Assembly (NCBI RefSeq): GCF_001261715.1
Contig: NZ_CVRU01000148.1
Coordinates: 3,751 to 67,750 of the forward strand
DNA from: Dysgonomonas sp. HGC4
GTDB lineage: Bacteria; Bacteroidota; Bacteroidia; Bacteroidales; Dysgonomonadaceae
Length of the DNA stretch: 64,000 nucleotides
Reading direction: 5' to 3'
Below are positions 7,774 to 17,700 of the stretch, one piece after another. Positions within the stretch are counted from its first letter, which is position 1; every line of letters starts with the position of its first letter. A model generated the notes under the pieces. That model saw only the letters and a list, made by a program, of their open reading frames with translations, was not told the DNA's origin and made no database searches. The translations under genes and the position numbers were made by a program.

Positions 7774-9045
7774 ATGAAAAATATTGCTGATTTCGAAATC
7801 ATGGCACCCGTTGGGTCATACGACTCACTGGCTGCGGCAATACAAGGTGGAGCCGATTCTATTTATTTCGGTATCGAAGGTTTAAATATGCGCGCCAAAT
7901 CGTCTAACAATTTCACGCTGGACGATTTAAAAAACATCGTTAAGATATGTCAGGAGAATAACATGAAAAGTTATCTGACCGTCAACACCATTATCTATGA
8001 TAATGACATTAGCCTCATGCATAAAATTGTAGATGCAGCCAAAGCAGCTAATCTGTCGGCAATTATAGCATCCGATGTATCGGTTATGATGTATGCACGC
8101 AGCATAGGCGTAGAAGTTCACCTTTCGACGCAGCTTAATATAACAAATTCGGAAGCATTAAAATTCTACGGACAATTTGCAGATGTAGTAGTATTGGCAC
8201 GAGAGCTTACACTCGATCAGGTTGCTGATATTTATAATGATATAATAGAACAAGATATAAAAGGACCAAGCGGCGAACTTATCCGAATAGAAATGTTCAG
8301 CCATGGAGCTTTATGTATGGCTGTTTCGGGTAAATGTTATTTGAGCCTACACGAAAAAGATCTTTCAGCCAACAGAGGTGCTTGTAATCAGATGTGTCGC
8401 AGAGGCTACATTGTGAAAGACAAGGAAAGTGATATGGAATTTGAGATAGACAACGAATACATAATGTCGCCCAAAGACCTAAAGACAATCCACTTCATGA
8501 ACAAGATGATGGATGCAGGTGTACGTGTCTTTAAAATAGAAGGACGCGCGCGCGGTGCAGAATATGTACGCACAGTTGTTGAATGCTACAAAGAAGCAGT
8601 TAAGGCACATTGCGAAGGCACATTCTCAGAAGAGAAGATTGCTGATTGGGATACACGTTTGGCAACAGTATTCAACAGAGGATTCTGGGACGGCTATTAT
8701 TTGGGACAACGTTTAGGTGAATGGTCGATGAACTATGGATCGGAAGCAACCAAAAGAAAGATATATATAGGTAAAGGACTTAAGTATTTTTCGAATATTG
8801 GTGTTGCCGAATTCTTGATGGAAACTCAATCATTGAAGGTTGGAGACGAAATTCTGATCACCGGCCCTACAACAGGTGCAGTTACTCAAATAGTGGATGA
8901 AATACGTGTAGATCTTAATTCGGTAGAAGAAACTGTGAAGGGCGAAAAGTTCTCAATAAAGCTTACTGATAAAATTCGTCCATCGGACAAGCTTTTCAAA
9001 TTAGTTAAAGTTACCCCTAAGAAAAAGTTTGTTGAAAAAGAATAG
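7774..9045 (+). CDS. Peptidase U32 family protein, TrhP-like tRNA hydroxylation
   Basis: The 423-residue protein has the U32 core: EIMAPVGSYDSLAAAIQGGA near the N-terminus, the VHLSTQLNITN segment, and the cysteine cluster ALCMAVSGKCYLS ... GACNQMCRRGY around residues 180-210, which would bind an Fe-S cluster. The DLKTIHFMNKMMDAGV and KIEGRARGAEY blocks then lead into the C-terminal beta domain. E. coli TrhP (YegQ, 453 residues) is needed for prephenate-dependent 5-hydroxyuridine at tRNA position 34. U32 paralogues also act on 23S rRNA (RlhA) or in ubiquinone synthesis, so the tRNA role is the best guess by overall length. It is a single-gene unit. Confidence 0.88.
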   Translation: MKNIADFEIMAPVGSYDSLAAAIQGGADSIYFGIEGLNMRAKSSNNFTLDDLKNIVKICQENNMKSYLTVNTIIYDNDISLMHKIVDAAKAANLSAIIASDVSVMMYARSIGVEVHLSTQLNITNSEALKFYGQFADVVVLARELTLDQVADIYNDIIEQDIKGPSGELIRIEMFSHGALCMAVSGKCYLSLHEKDLSANRGACNQMCRRGYIVKDKESDMEFEIDNEYIMSPKDLKTIHFMNKMMDAGVRVFKIEGRARGAEYVRTVVECYKEAVKAHCEGTFSEEKIADWDTRLATVFNRGFWDGYYLGQRLGEWSMNYGSEATKRKIYIGKGLKYFSNIGVAEFLMETQSLKVGDEILITGPTTGAVTQIVDEIRVDLNSVEETVKGEKFSIKLTDKIRPSDKLFKLVKVTPKKKFVEKE

Positions 9046-9078
9046 AACTCATTGAACCATTTTATAATTGTTAAAGAT

Positions 9079-9108
9079 AAGCGAGGAAAAGACTTTCCCC
9101 GCTTTTTC
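9079..9108 (+). terminator. Terminator of the U32 gene
   Basis: AAGCGaGGAAA pairs with TTTCCcCGCTT (one mismatch), followed by a short T run, 33 nt after the stop. Confidence 0.75.
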
Positions 9109-9513
9109 TATTTTAGAGCATATAGTTATACAAAAAAATCAATTAATAAATCAAAAAAATCAATTAGAAAAAAAAGCGTTTTTTAAAACTAATCTTACTG
9201 ATCCAATGTTTAATAGATAGAAAAAGGGATTAAAGAAGTCAAAGTAAAAGAGGGTAAATAACTGAGACAAAAAAAGAGCGAACTGTATGTACTTAATTTT
9301 CTTATGAAAGGAGGTAAGTATCTCAGAAAATCGGAACAACAGCTAAAGAGATTCGTTCGCCTCTCACAGCAAAAAAAAGAGTGTTCCACATCATTACGAG
9401 TTTTTCATTCAAAAGTAAACTCACCTTTTTCTTTATAGTTTATGTTTTCTAGTGTTAGTGTTTTATACGAGAAAGAGGGAGTGAATATTATTATTCGCTC
9501 CCTCTCCTTTTTT
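9109..9513 (+). other. Intergenic region with a candidate structured RNA
   Basis: There is no ORF above 44 codons in this stretch. It holds complementary pairs CTGAGA/TCTCAG (9262 and 9321) and GCGAAC/GTTCGC (9279 and 9355), and a perfect anti-SD complement AAAGGAGGT (9306-9314). It ends at a strong plus-strand terminator (9474-9513), although the previous gene already terminated at 9108. No consensus promoter is visible, so a separate RNA is only inferred. Confidence 0.3.
9474..9513 (+). terminator. Strong hairpin terminator without an upstream gene
   Basis: A 14-nt stem (AGAGGGAGTGAATA and near-complement) is followed on the plus strand by CCTTTTTT. The minus-strand side has no good U tract, so it favours termination of a rightward transcript, though it may also serve the minus-strand gene ending at 9538. 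Confidence 0.7.
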
Positions 9514-9537
9514 ATCTCAAGTGCAATTCTAAATCAC

Positions 9538-10611
9538 TTACAAAACAGCTTGTTTAGCAAGTAAAAACTCAGCTTTAAGCAAAGCAATCGTTTCTTTTAC
9601 ACTGATTATCTTGTTTGCCAAATGGGCATTTACTCCGGCAAAAGCATATCCTTTATTCATATTTCCTTTAGCAGCATTGTAAAGCGCTAAAATAATACAA
9701 TAGGGACTTTTAGAGTAATCGCAGGTTTTTATACAATGGTATGGACAGCTTTTGGGTACTTCCGATCCGCTTTCCACTTTCTTGATAAATATTCCATCGA
9801 TTGCTCTTCCGGGCATACCTACGGGGCTATTAATTATTTTAATATCTTCCACTTTAGAATCTATAAATACATTCTTAAAGGTAAGTGATGCATCGCACTC
9901 GTCTGTGGTCACAAAAATAGTACCCATTTGTACTCCTGATGCTCCCATTTCAATAAAACGATACATATCTTGTCCCGAATGAATTCCTCCGGCAGCAATT
10001 ACAGGTATATTTTTATGCTCTTTGTAAGACATTGCAACTTCTACAACTTCGGGAACGATTTGTTCTAACGAATATTTCTCGTCCTCAAGTTGTGTAGTTT
10101 TAAACCCTAAGTGCCCTCCGGCTTTAGGTCCTTCAACTACAATAGCATCCGGTAAATAGTTATAGTTAGTAAACCATTTATCGCAAATTATTTTTGCTGC
10201 ACGCGAAGAGGATACGATAGGCACCAGTTTAGTGATGCTATCAGATTTAAGATAAGACGGTAGATCAAGAGGAAGACCTGCTCCCGCAAAAATCACATCC
10301 GCTTTTTCGGCAATAGATGTGCGTACCATGTCTGCAAAATTAGTAAGAGCTACCATTATATTGATACCTACTACTCCTTTTGTTTTTTCTTTTGCTTTTC
10401 TGATTTCTTCTTTTAATCCCCAAATACAATCGCTCAAATAGTTTGAAGCAGGTTGTCGGTACATAAGTCCCAAACCAGCACATGAGATAACCCCAATGCC
10501 GCCTTCGTTAGCTACTGCTGATGCTAACCCCGATAGAGACACACCAACTCCCATACCTCCCTGAATAACTGGAAGTTTAATTTCTAAGTTTCCTATATAA
10601 AATGATTTCAT
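9538..10611 (-). CDS. Nitronate monooxygenase / FabK-like FMN protein
   Basis: The 357-residue TIM-barrel flavoprotein is of the NPD/nitronate monooxygenase family. Motifs are LPVIQGGMGVGVSLSGLASA at the N-terminus, GGIGVIS, the VVEGPKAGGHLGF phosphate-binding segment with the family His, IPVIAAGGI and GASGVQMGTIFV. The C-terminal Cys-rich piece (CPYHCIKTCDYSKSPYC) is typical of a Bacteroidetes and Firmicutes subgroup. Nitronate monooxygenases oxidise alkyl nitronates using FMN and O2; in an anaerobe the real substrate may differ, and FabK-type enoyl reductase activity cannot be excluded. The ATG at 10611 is preferred to an upstream TTG. Confidence 0.85.
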   Translation of the reverse strand: MKSFYIGNLEIKLPVIQGGMGVGVSLSGLASAVANEGGIGVISCAGLGLMYRQPASNYLSDCIWGLKEEIRKAKEKTKGVVGINIMVALTNFADMVRTSIAEKADVIFAGAGLPLDLPSYLKSDSITKLVPIVSSSRAAKIICDKWFTNYNYLPDAIVVEGPKAGGHLGFKTTQLEDEKYSLEQIVPEVVEVAMSYKEHKNIPVIAAGGIHSGQDMYRFIEMGASGVQMGTIFVTTDECDASLTFKNVFIDSKVEDIKIINSPVGMPGRAIDGIFIKKVESGSEVPKSCPYHCIKTCDYSKSPYCIILALYNAAKGNMNKGYAFAGVNAHLANKIISVKETIALLKAEFLLAKQAVL

Positions 10612-10713
10612 ATATAATATAAAAACAGACAAATCTAGATGCCCAGAATTTGTCTGTATTGGTTAATCCAAAGCTTCTTTAAATTTTTTAAATAGCCGTT
10701 AAGGCGAAGCAAA

Positions 10714-10959
10714 TTATACTTTTGGAATAGCTTCTTTAACCACCATAGGGCGACCTAAATGCTCTTTTCCATTAAGTGTTTGGATAGCGTTTTTTGCATC
10801 TGCTTCGTTTTCCATTTCAACAAATCCAAATCCTTTTGATCTATTTGAAGCTCTATCGATAATTAATTTAGCAGAAACAACTGGACCGAAATCGGCCATT
10901 AATGCTTGTAGATCTGATTCCTTAACTTCGTAGCTAAGATTTCCAACATAAATGTTCAT
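10714..10959 (-). CDS. RRM-type RNA-binding protein
   Basis: An 81-residue single RRM domain with RNP2 (IYVGNL, residues 3-8) and RNP1 (KGFGFVEM, about residues 42-49). Small one-RRM proteins of this kind are abundant in Bacteroidetes and cyanobacteria. They bind single-stranded RNA and are thought to stand in for Hfq-like or cold-shock functions; that role is inferred. It has a likely leader of roughly 190 nt and no close partner gene. Confidence 0.92.
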   Translation of the reverse strand: MNIYVGNLSYEVKESDLQALMADFGPVVSAKLIIDRASNRSKGFGFVEMENEADAKNAIQTLNGKEHLGRPMVVKEAIPKV

Positions 10960-11343
10960 AACAATATAATTTAATTAAGTGATTTTAAAAACAAGAAGTA
11001 GAATAAGGTCTAATTTCAACAATAGAAGACTTAATAGTTTACATTAAGAAAAGTAATGAAGAGAAAGAACAAAATAAACTTTTTGCTTCTAGTACGAAAG
11101 AACGGAATAATTATCTGGATGCATACTATATACTTGGAGGTTATTTTCTCAAACGAACCAAATTTACACTTTTTATATTTCCGTAAACATAAATTAACTA
11201 TGAAAATCTTTGATTTTTCCTTTTAATTGTTTAACCAACCATTAACGAGACAAGCAAAATTTGAAGCCATTTTTAGGATGGAAGCAGGCAGAAGCCTGTT
11301 TATACTATAGTTCTATAAACAGTAAACTAAACACAAAGTGATA
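10960..11343 (-). promoter_or_regulatory. Upstream region of the RRM gene
   Basis: A minus-strand TAAATTTG box lies at 11159-11166, giving a leader near 190 nt. Further right are two small hairpins (11285-11298 and 11298-11320) lying just past the stop of the 11344 gene, which may help end its transcript. There is no ORF. Confidence 0.45.
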
Positions 11344-12474
11344 TTATTTAGAACCTTTTACTTTTATTGATTGTACTAACTTATCACTATTGAACTCAAG
11401 TAGCAGGTTTTGTTTTAAATTGTCGTTTTTCTTCTTTTTTATGTCGTAAACAATTTCTTTTCCCACAGACAATTCAACGAAAACAACGCCAGCATTATCT
11501 TGCTTAGCCAATATAGATTCAGGTTGAAGAGTATAAGTTACCTTCTTTATCTTTTTATCCGAGTATTCTTTTGTTATTGTAGCTACAATCTCGGTACTAC
11601 TCATTTCGGCTGTATAATAGAATGCTTTAGGTGCAAACTTCTTAAGTAAATCTTTCGGCTTATTCTCCGATAGTTTTTTAAAGAAATCGCCTAAATCGAG
11701 CTTTAGACTTTCGAGTGATGCTCCGCTCAATACTACAACCTGAGACAGATAGTCGTATTTCTCTTTTGCTTCATTTTTATGAGAACCTGTAATATTACCT
11801 AGATCAATATTTTCAAGATAAGCCTTATAAGCATCCGCTGTATTATCTTTCAACGTAGTATTCCAGCTTAGCGAATCCATAATTATACGGATCTGATCCA
11901 AATGTGGTGTTTTAGGATTCTCGCTCAGATATGCATAAAACACATTTATATCTGACGATTTTCGTAGTTTTTCCCATGCTTGCACTTCGGCTTCACGCGA
12001 TGCTCTTATTCGTTTCTCGGCCTCTTCGGCAAAGTTACCCTCGGGATATCTCACCAAATATTTAGAATATGATAATGGTGTATTCTCTTCAACACACTTC
12101 ATCCAGAACATTTCCTGACGCTCATCCGAATCGCGGGTATGAGCAATATTTAAAGCACCTATAACTCCTATAATAATAAGAAGGATAGATCCGAAAATTA
12201 AAAAGAGAACACCTTTAGATATTTTAGAACGTTTCTTAGTTGTTCTTTCTGATACAGGAACAATTATTTCTTCTGCTTCATTCTCTATCTCTATTGATGG
12301 CTCTACCACCTCTTCAGACTCAGCTTTGGGTTCGCTGTCTGACTGCGTAGGTAAATTTCCATCTAAAAAATCAGTAGTGTACTGATGATCCATGTGATCT
12401 TTACACTCTTCACAAATATTTTCATCCTCTCTTATAGGTCTGCTACAAAATGGGCACTGCTTACTATCTGACAT
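11344..12474 (-). CDS. Zinc-ribbon, single-pass membrane protein of unknown function
   Basis: 376 residues. The N-terminus has a zinc ribbon (CPFC at 7-10, CEEC at 21-24), followed by an acidic linker to about residue 75, a basic patch and one transmembrane helix at about 88-110. The rest is a soluble domain with TPR-like helices (YLVRYPEGNFAEEAEKRI around 140-155) and a C-terminal beta-rich part like an NTF2/DUF4878-type fold. The topology suggests a cytosolic zinc ribbon and a periplasmic C-terminus. I cannot name the function. It may share a transcript with the NamZ gene upstream, which ends 123 nt earlier. Confidence 0.75.
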   Translation of the reverse strand: MSDSKQCPFCSRPIREDENICEECKDHMDHQYTTDFLDGNLPTQSDSEPKAESEEVVEPSIEIENEAEEIIVPVSERTTKKRSKISKGVLFLIFGSILLIIIGVIGALNIAHTRDSDERQEMFWMKCVEENTPLSYSKYLVRYPEGNFAEEAEKRIRASREAEVQAWEKLRKSSDINVFYAYLSENPKTPHLDQIRIIMDSLSWNTTLKDNTADAYKAYLENIDLGNITGSHKNEAKEKYDYLSQVVVLSGASLESLKLDLGDFFKKLSENKPKDLLKKFAPKAFYYTAEMSSTEIVATITKEYSDKKIKKVTYTLQPESILAKQDNAGVVFVELSVGKEIVYDIKKKKNDNLKQNLLLEFNSDKLVQSIKVKGSK

Positions 12475-12508
12475 ATGTTTATCCGATTACGGTATTCGTT
12501 TCAATTCA

Positions 12509-12519
12509 GGTCTCAGACC
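12509..12519 (+). repeat. Dispersed palindrome GGTC-N3-GACC (copy)
   Basis: GGTCTCAGACC is followed by TATTTATTG, in the 123-nt gap between two minus-strand genes, so it reads opposite to them. Confidence 0.6.
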
Positions 12520-12597
12520 TATTTATTGTTTTCAATAATTAAACCACAACTCTTAGCCATAGCCAAGAAATACAGCAATTTATACAGTTCCGTTTAT

Positions 12598-13764
12598 TTA
12601 GTACTGATCTTCGTACAGAAGATATTTCTTTCTCATTTGTTTATAGTCATCCAATCCCTTTTGCCATGTTTTACGAATAGCGTCTTCCGATTGACCTGCT
12701 ATAATCTGCTTTTGCAGATTACTTGTACCCGATAGCAGATTCATAAAACGAGGAGATGTAAAAAACTTTGCTCCTAATCCCGATTTCTTATAAAAGTCGA
12801 GCAAATAGGAAAGCGTTAATCCCTTATCGAACTGAATATTTCGAAGATCGTGCCCATAACAAAGCTTGTCTTTTTGCAATGGATTCTTTTCAAAGCCGGG
12901 TAAAGAAACAGGTGTAAAAGTAAACGACCCGAATTTAGGATTTGGATAACCAACTACCTGAAACGGAAAATAAGTTCCTCTACCAACACTCACTCCCGTA
13001 GCTTCGAAGAAACAAAGAGAAGCATATAGCTTTATTGCCTGATCGTTTGGCAAATTGGGTGATGGCTTGATAGGTAATGAATAAGGATCGCCATGTTTCC
13101 AGCCTTTTACTGTAATAACTTTCAGATCACACGTTAGTTTACCTTTTAACCAACCCTGACCATTTATCATTTGAGCCAACTCACCAACCGTTAAACCATG
13201 CAATACAGGTATAGGATGCATCCCGACAAATGATTTATAGGGTAATTCTAAAACCGGACCATCAATATAATCATGTGGATTAGGACGATCTAGTATTATA
13301 CATTCCTTCTTGTTTTCAGCACAACCCTCCATTACATAGTGCATTGTACTTATATAGGTATAAAACCGTGCTCCTACATCCTGAATATCAAAAATCACGA
13401 CATCAATACCATTTAGCATTTCGGCTGACGGCTTTTTGTTCTTACCATATAATGACATCAAGGGTATGCCCGACTTTACATCTTTGCCATCGGCAACCTG
13501 CTCTCCGGCATCGGCATTTCCTCTGAAACCATGCTCGGGTGCAAAAATTTTAACTACATTTACATTTTGAGACAAAAGAGCATCGAGCAGATATGTACCA
13601 TCTGTCAGACAGCTCGTATGATTAACAACGAGTGCTACATTCTTGTTCTTCACCAGAGGAAGAAGTTTATCCAATTGATCGGCTCCTACCTTTATTTTAT
13701 CTGCTCCGGAAGTTAAAGCACAAAAAAGAACAGAAAACAGTATTAATAAAAAACCTTTTTTCAT
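12598..13764 (-). CDS. namZ: NamZ-type exo-beta-N-acetylmuramidase (DUF1343, GH171)
   Basis: 388 residues with a signal peptide (about 1-20). DUF1343 motifs are VALVVNHTSC, KIFAPEHGFRG, GIPLMSLYG, DVVIFDIQDVGARFYTYIST, CIILDRPNP and PSPNLPN. NamZ of B. subtilis, the founding member, releases MurNAc from the non-reducing end of peptidoglycan fragments. The same role, in the periplasm for recovery of wall sugars, is likely here. No muropeptide transporter or MurQ-type gene is adjacent. It is divergent from the HD-domain gene with a 62-nt gap. Confidence 0.9.
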   Translation of the reverse strand: MKKGFLLILFSVLFCALTSGADKIKVGADQLDKLLPLVKNKNVALVVNHTSCLTDGTYLLDALLSQNVNVVKIFAPEHGFRGNADAGEQVADGKDVKSGIPLMSLYGKNKKPSAEMLNGIDVVIFDIQDVGARFYTYISTMHYVMEGCAENKKECIILDRPNPHDYIDGPVLELPYKSFVGMHPIPVLHGLTVGELAQMINGQGWLKGKLTCDLKVITVKGWKHGDPYSLPIKPSPNLPNDQAIKLYASLCFFEATGVSVGRGTYFPFQVVGYPNPKFGSFTFTPVSLPGFEKNPLQKDKLCYGHDLRNIQFDKGLTLSYLLDFYKKSGLGAKFFTSPRFMNLLSGTSNLQKQIIAGQSEDAIRKTWQKGLDDYKQMRKKYLLYEDQY

Positions 13765-13826
13765 AGAATTCGTTGTTTATGATGTAAAGATAAGCGTTAT
13801 TGTCGTCTAAATAAAGCCTTTGATAA

Positions 13827-14363
13827 ATGAATCCTATCGATATAATCAAAAAATACTACGAAGAGAGTTCATCTCTATACAATATATTGGTAAATCACAG
13901 CTCGGATGTAACCAGAAAAGCTCTGGATATTGCAAAGAAGCATCCCGAACTGAATATCGATATGCAATTTGTACGTGAAGCTGGTATGCTACACGACATT
14001 GGCATCTTTATGACAAACGCTCCCTCCATAGATTGCATTGGTAAATACCCATATATGGCTCATGGATATTTAGGAAGCGAATTATTACAAAAAGAAGGAT
14101 ACCCAAAACACGCTTTAGTTTGCGAGAGACACACCGGTGCAGGATTGACTCTTGATGAGATAATCGCACAACACCTCCCACTGCCTCATCGTGAGATGAT
14201 GCCAATAAGTATCGAAGAACAATTGATATGCTTCTCGGATTGCTTTTTCTCAAAAACACATCTGGGAGATGAAAAACCAATAGAAATAATCAAAAGCAAA
14301 TTGGCTAAGTTTGGAGACAGATCGGTTAAACAGTTTACTGAATGGTGCGAACTATTCTTGTAA
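13827..14363 (+). CDS. HD-domain phosphohydrolase
   Basis: 178 residues. The HD signature is complete in outline: an N-terminal His (VNHSSDV, residue 24), LHDIG at about 56-60 (metal-binding HD), a His in MAHGYLGSELL, and CERHTGAGL further on. Small standalone HDIG proteins hydrolyse nucleotides or other phosphate esters with divalent metal; the substrate cannot be predicted. The two HD-region histidines and following spacing look intact, so it should be active. It is monocistronic and cytosolic. Confidence 0.85.
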   Translation: MNPIDIIKKYYEESSSLYNILVNHSSDVTRKALDIAKKHPELNIDMQFVREAGMLHDIGIFMTNAPSIDCIGKYPYMAHGYLGSELLQKEGYPKHALVCERHTGAGLTLDEIIAQHLPLPHREMMPISIEEQLICFSDCFFSKTHLGDEKPIEIIKSKLAKFGDRSVKQFTEWCELFL

Positions 14364-14761
14364 CAATATCATATTGTTGTTTTTTAGTCACCCATAATTC
14401 CACAAAAAATAAAAATATCTCTGTTCCGAAATCGATTTTTTTCGGACGAATCTTTTTTGCATGTTAACAAAATATGCAAAAAAACATATATTCTTCGTTA
14501 TATGCATTCGCAAATACTTTACAATAACCTCTAGTCATTATAAGTGAGCGACATAATACACAAGTCGCATTCACACAAGCATTATAAAGCACATGTTAAA
14601 TAGATCGCATTGGACTATTTGCACCCTTAATTCAGACGAAATAGACACCTACCCCTCCTTAAAGAATACTAATTTTGGTTTGAAACATTAAATACGTTAA
14701 CCTTTCGAAGACCATAGAGTATCGACTCTAAGTGATTAACCTTTTTTCAACTTTAAAGCTT
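14364..14761 (+). promoter_or_regulatory. Promoter region of the polysaccharide utilisation locus
   Basis: A TAATTTTG -7 box lies at 14670-14677 without a -33 TTTG, as expected if the hybrid two-component regulator activates it. A small hairpin (TAGAGT-ATCG-ACTCTA, 14715-14730) sits in the leader. From 14364 to 14660 I see no ORF and only A/T-rich sequence, which probably includes the activator site. Confidence 0.5.
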
Positions 14762-17700
14762 ATGATAAACAAGCGAGTTTACTATTCCCCATTATTCAGA
14801 CGAATATTAATAGGGGGTACAATGCTTTTCCTTACAACAGGAATTGCTTTTGCAGAGAAAAACATAGTGGTGGAAAACACAGCTATCAACCAAACCGACC
14901 AGAGACAAGTAGCAGGAACTATTGTAGACCAAAGCGGCGATCCCATTATTGGAGCTACAGTTATAGTTAAAGGTACTACTGTAGGAACTGTGACCGATTT
15001 AGATGGAAAATTCACAATCAATGTTCCATCCAATGCCGTTATAGCAGTACAGTATGTAGGCTATCTGAATCAGGAAGTCAGAGTGGGAGACCAAACTACA
15101 TTAAACATCACACTGAAAGAGGATACACAAACTCTTGATGAGGTGGTAGTTGTAGGATATGGTGTTCAGAAGAAAGTGAATCTGAGTGGCTCGGTAGCCA
15201 ACATCAGAATGAACGAATTGGTAGAAAGCCGTCCTATCAGCAACATTTCACAAGGATTGGCGGGTATGGCTGCCGGTGTGCAGGTTACTTCGGGATCGAA
15301 CAGACCGGGCGACAATACAGCATCTATTATGATTAGGGGCCAGGGAACTTTAAACAATGCCGCTCCACTTGTTATTATAGATGGTGTAGAAGGTAGTTTA
15401 AGTAGTGTAGACCCTCAGGACATCGAAGACTTATCGGTACTGAAAGATGCAGCTTCGGCAGCAATCTACGGATCGAGAGCTGCTAATGGAGTTATCCTTA
15501 TTACTACTCGCATGGGTAAAAAAGGAGATGTAAAGATCGAATACAACGGCTATATGTCGTGGGAGTCGGTAGGCAAAACATTCGATCTGGTATCGAACTA
15601 CGCCAATTACATGGAACTTATTAATGAGGGGTATTCCAACTCGAACCTCCCTACCCGATTTACGGATAAAACCATTCAACTATGGAGAGATAACGAGCGT
15701 GGCGATCAATTGATGTATCCTAACACCAACTTAATGGATGAATTGTTCTCAACATCATTGGGAAGCAATCATAACCTTGCATTAAGCGGTGGTTCGGACA
15801 AGTTTACATTCTTCACATCTTTCGGATTTTTGAACACTCCGGGAGTTATGGAAAACTCGGGTTACAAAAAGTACAACACCCGTATTAACTTAGAGGCTAA
15901 TGTAAAACCATGGTTAAAACTAGGAACCAACCTCAGTGGTCACATGGCTTTTACGGAACAAGGAACCAATAAGGTGAAAGATGTATTCACATACTCAGCA
16001 GCCACTACTCCGGGTATGGTATTCCGTGCACCCGATGGACGATATGGTTCTATAAACAACAGTGAAGACGATGCTCAAACAGCAGCTAACAATCCATTTT
16101 ATCGCTTAAATAACACCACGGGCGATATAGAAAGCCGAAACATAAAGACTCGTTTCTATGGAACATTAGCTCCATTCAAAGGCTTTACTCTAACAGGTTC
16201 TTTCAACTATATATTCACCAATAAGACAGACGATTCTAAACCTGTATTTATAGAGCAATGGAACTTCCTTACAAATACATTAACATCAACAGGTATAGGT
16301 AAAACCTCTATCATGAATAGTGATTATAAATGGAATAATTACACCATGGATGCGGTTGCACGTTACGAAAACAAAGTTTCGAAGCTTGATTACAGCGCAA
16401 TGGTTGGAGCCAGTCAGGAACTATTCAGATACAAATGGTTTAAAACCACAAAACAAGATTTACTCGATCCGGGATTAGGTGCTATTGATGGAGCTACCGG
16501 CGCAGCCAGCTCTTCGGGAAACACTGTAGAATGGGCTATGAGATCGTTCTTTAGCAGAATAAATCTTAATTGGGATAACAAATACCTATTCGAATTCAAC
16601 CTACGTGCCGACGGTTCATCTCGTTTCCTTAAAGACAATCGTTGGGGATATTTCCCATCGGCATCTGCCGCATGGAGAGTAGATCAAGAGCCTTTTATGA
16701 CTGATCTTGTAGCATCAGGACTTAGCAATATGAAATTCCGTGCATCATATGGTGTGCTCGGTAACAACGCTTTGAGAAGTACAGATGCAGACATAAACGG
16801 AAACTACGATGCACAATCATTGTATTCGAGCAGTAATTATATTTTGAATAACGAAATAGCAATGGGAATTGCACGTTCCGCAATACCTAATGCTCTACTT
16901 ACATGGGAAAGAAGTAAAATTACCAACTTAGCGGTAGATATGGGCTTTATAAATAACAAGTTGACAGGTACAATTGAGGTTTTCCACAAAAAAACCGACG
17001 ATATACTTATCGACCTTCCCGCTCCACTTGTAAACGGTAACGCTTCTATACCTCGTCAAAATGCAGGAACAGTAGTAAACAAAGGTCTTGAATTGACTGC
17101 CGGATGGCAAGATAAAATACAAAACGTATCGTATTTTGTGAATGGAAATGCAACTTTCTTGAATAATAAAGTAACCCGTTTTAAAGGTGACGAAAGCTCT
17201 TTAGATGGTGCTAATATGATAAAAGAAGGATATGCCATTAATACCCAATTTGGTTATAAGGTAGATCGTTTAGTACAAACTCAAGCAGATTTGGATTATG
17301 TTCAAGCTCTTGTTGACAATGCTCCTATTGACCCTGCAACCGGAAAACAAAGAAATCCTTTCTCAACAATAAAACGCCCCGAATTAGGTGACTTACTTTA
17401 TAAGGATACAAACGGCGATGGTGTATTAAACGACGACGACCGTGTGCCTATTGGTAACGGTAAAACTCCAAAATTCACGTTCGGTCTTAATTTCGGTGCA
17501 TCTTACAGAGGATTCGATTGTGCTGTCTTGATACAAGGAGTAACAGGTGTAGAGCAATATTGGTTGGACAACTATTTCCGCCCACAAGTTCGCTCAGGAT
17601 ACCAATTGAACAAACAACTCGCTGATGGCAGATGGCATAAGGATATGCAAGGTAGTGCAAAATACCCTCGTTTATTGGAATTCAGTGATGACAGAAACAC

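Noticed and set aside
9304-9438. 44-codon frame (MKGGKYLRK...) in the 9.1-9.5 kb gap
   Set aside because: Its apparent Shine-Dalgarno lies inside the frame instead of before it, and no similarity is evident; kept only as part of the RNA candidate.
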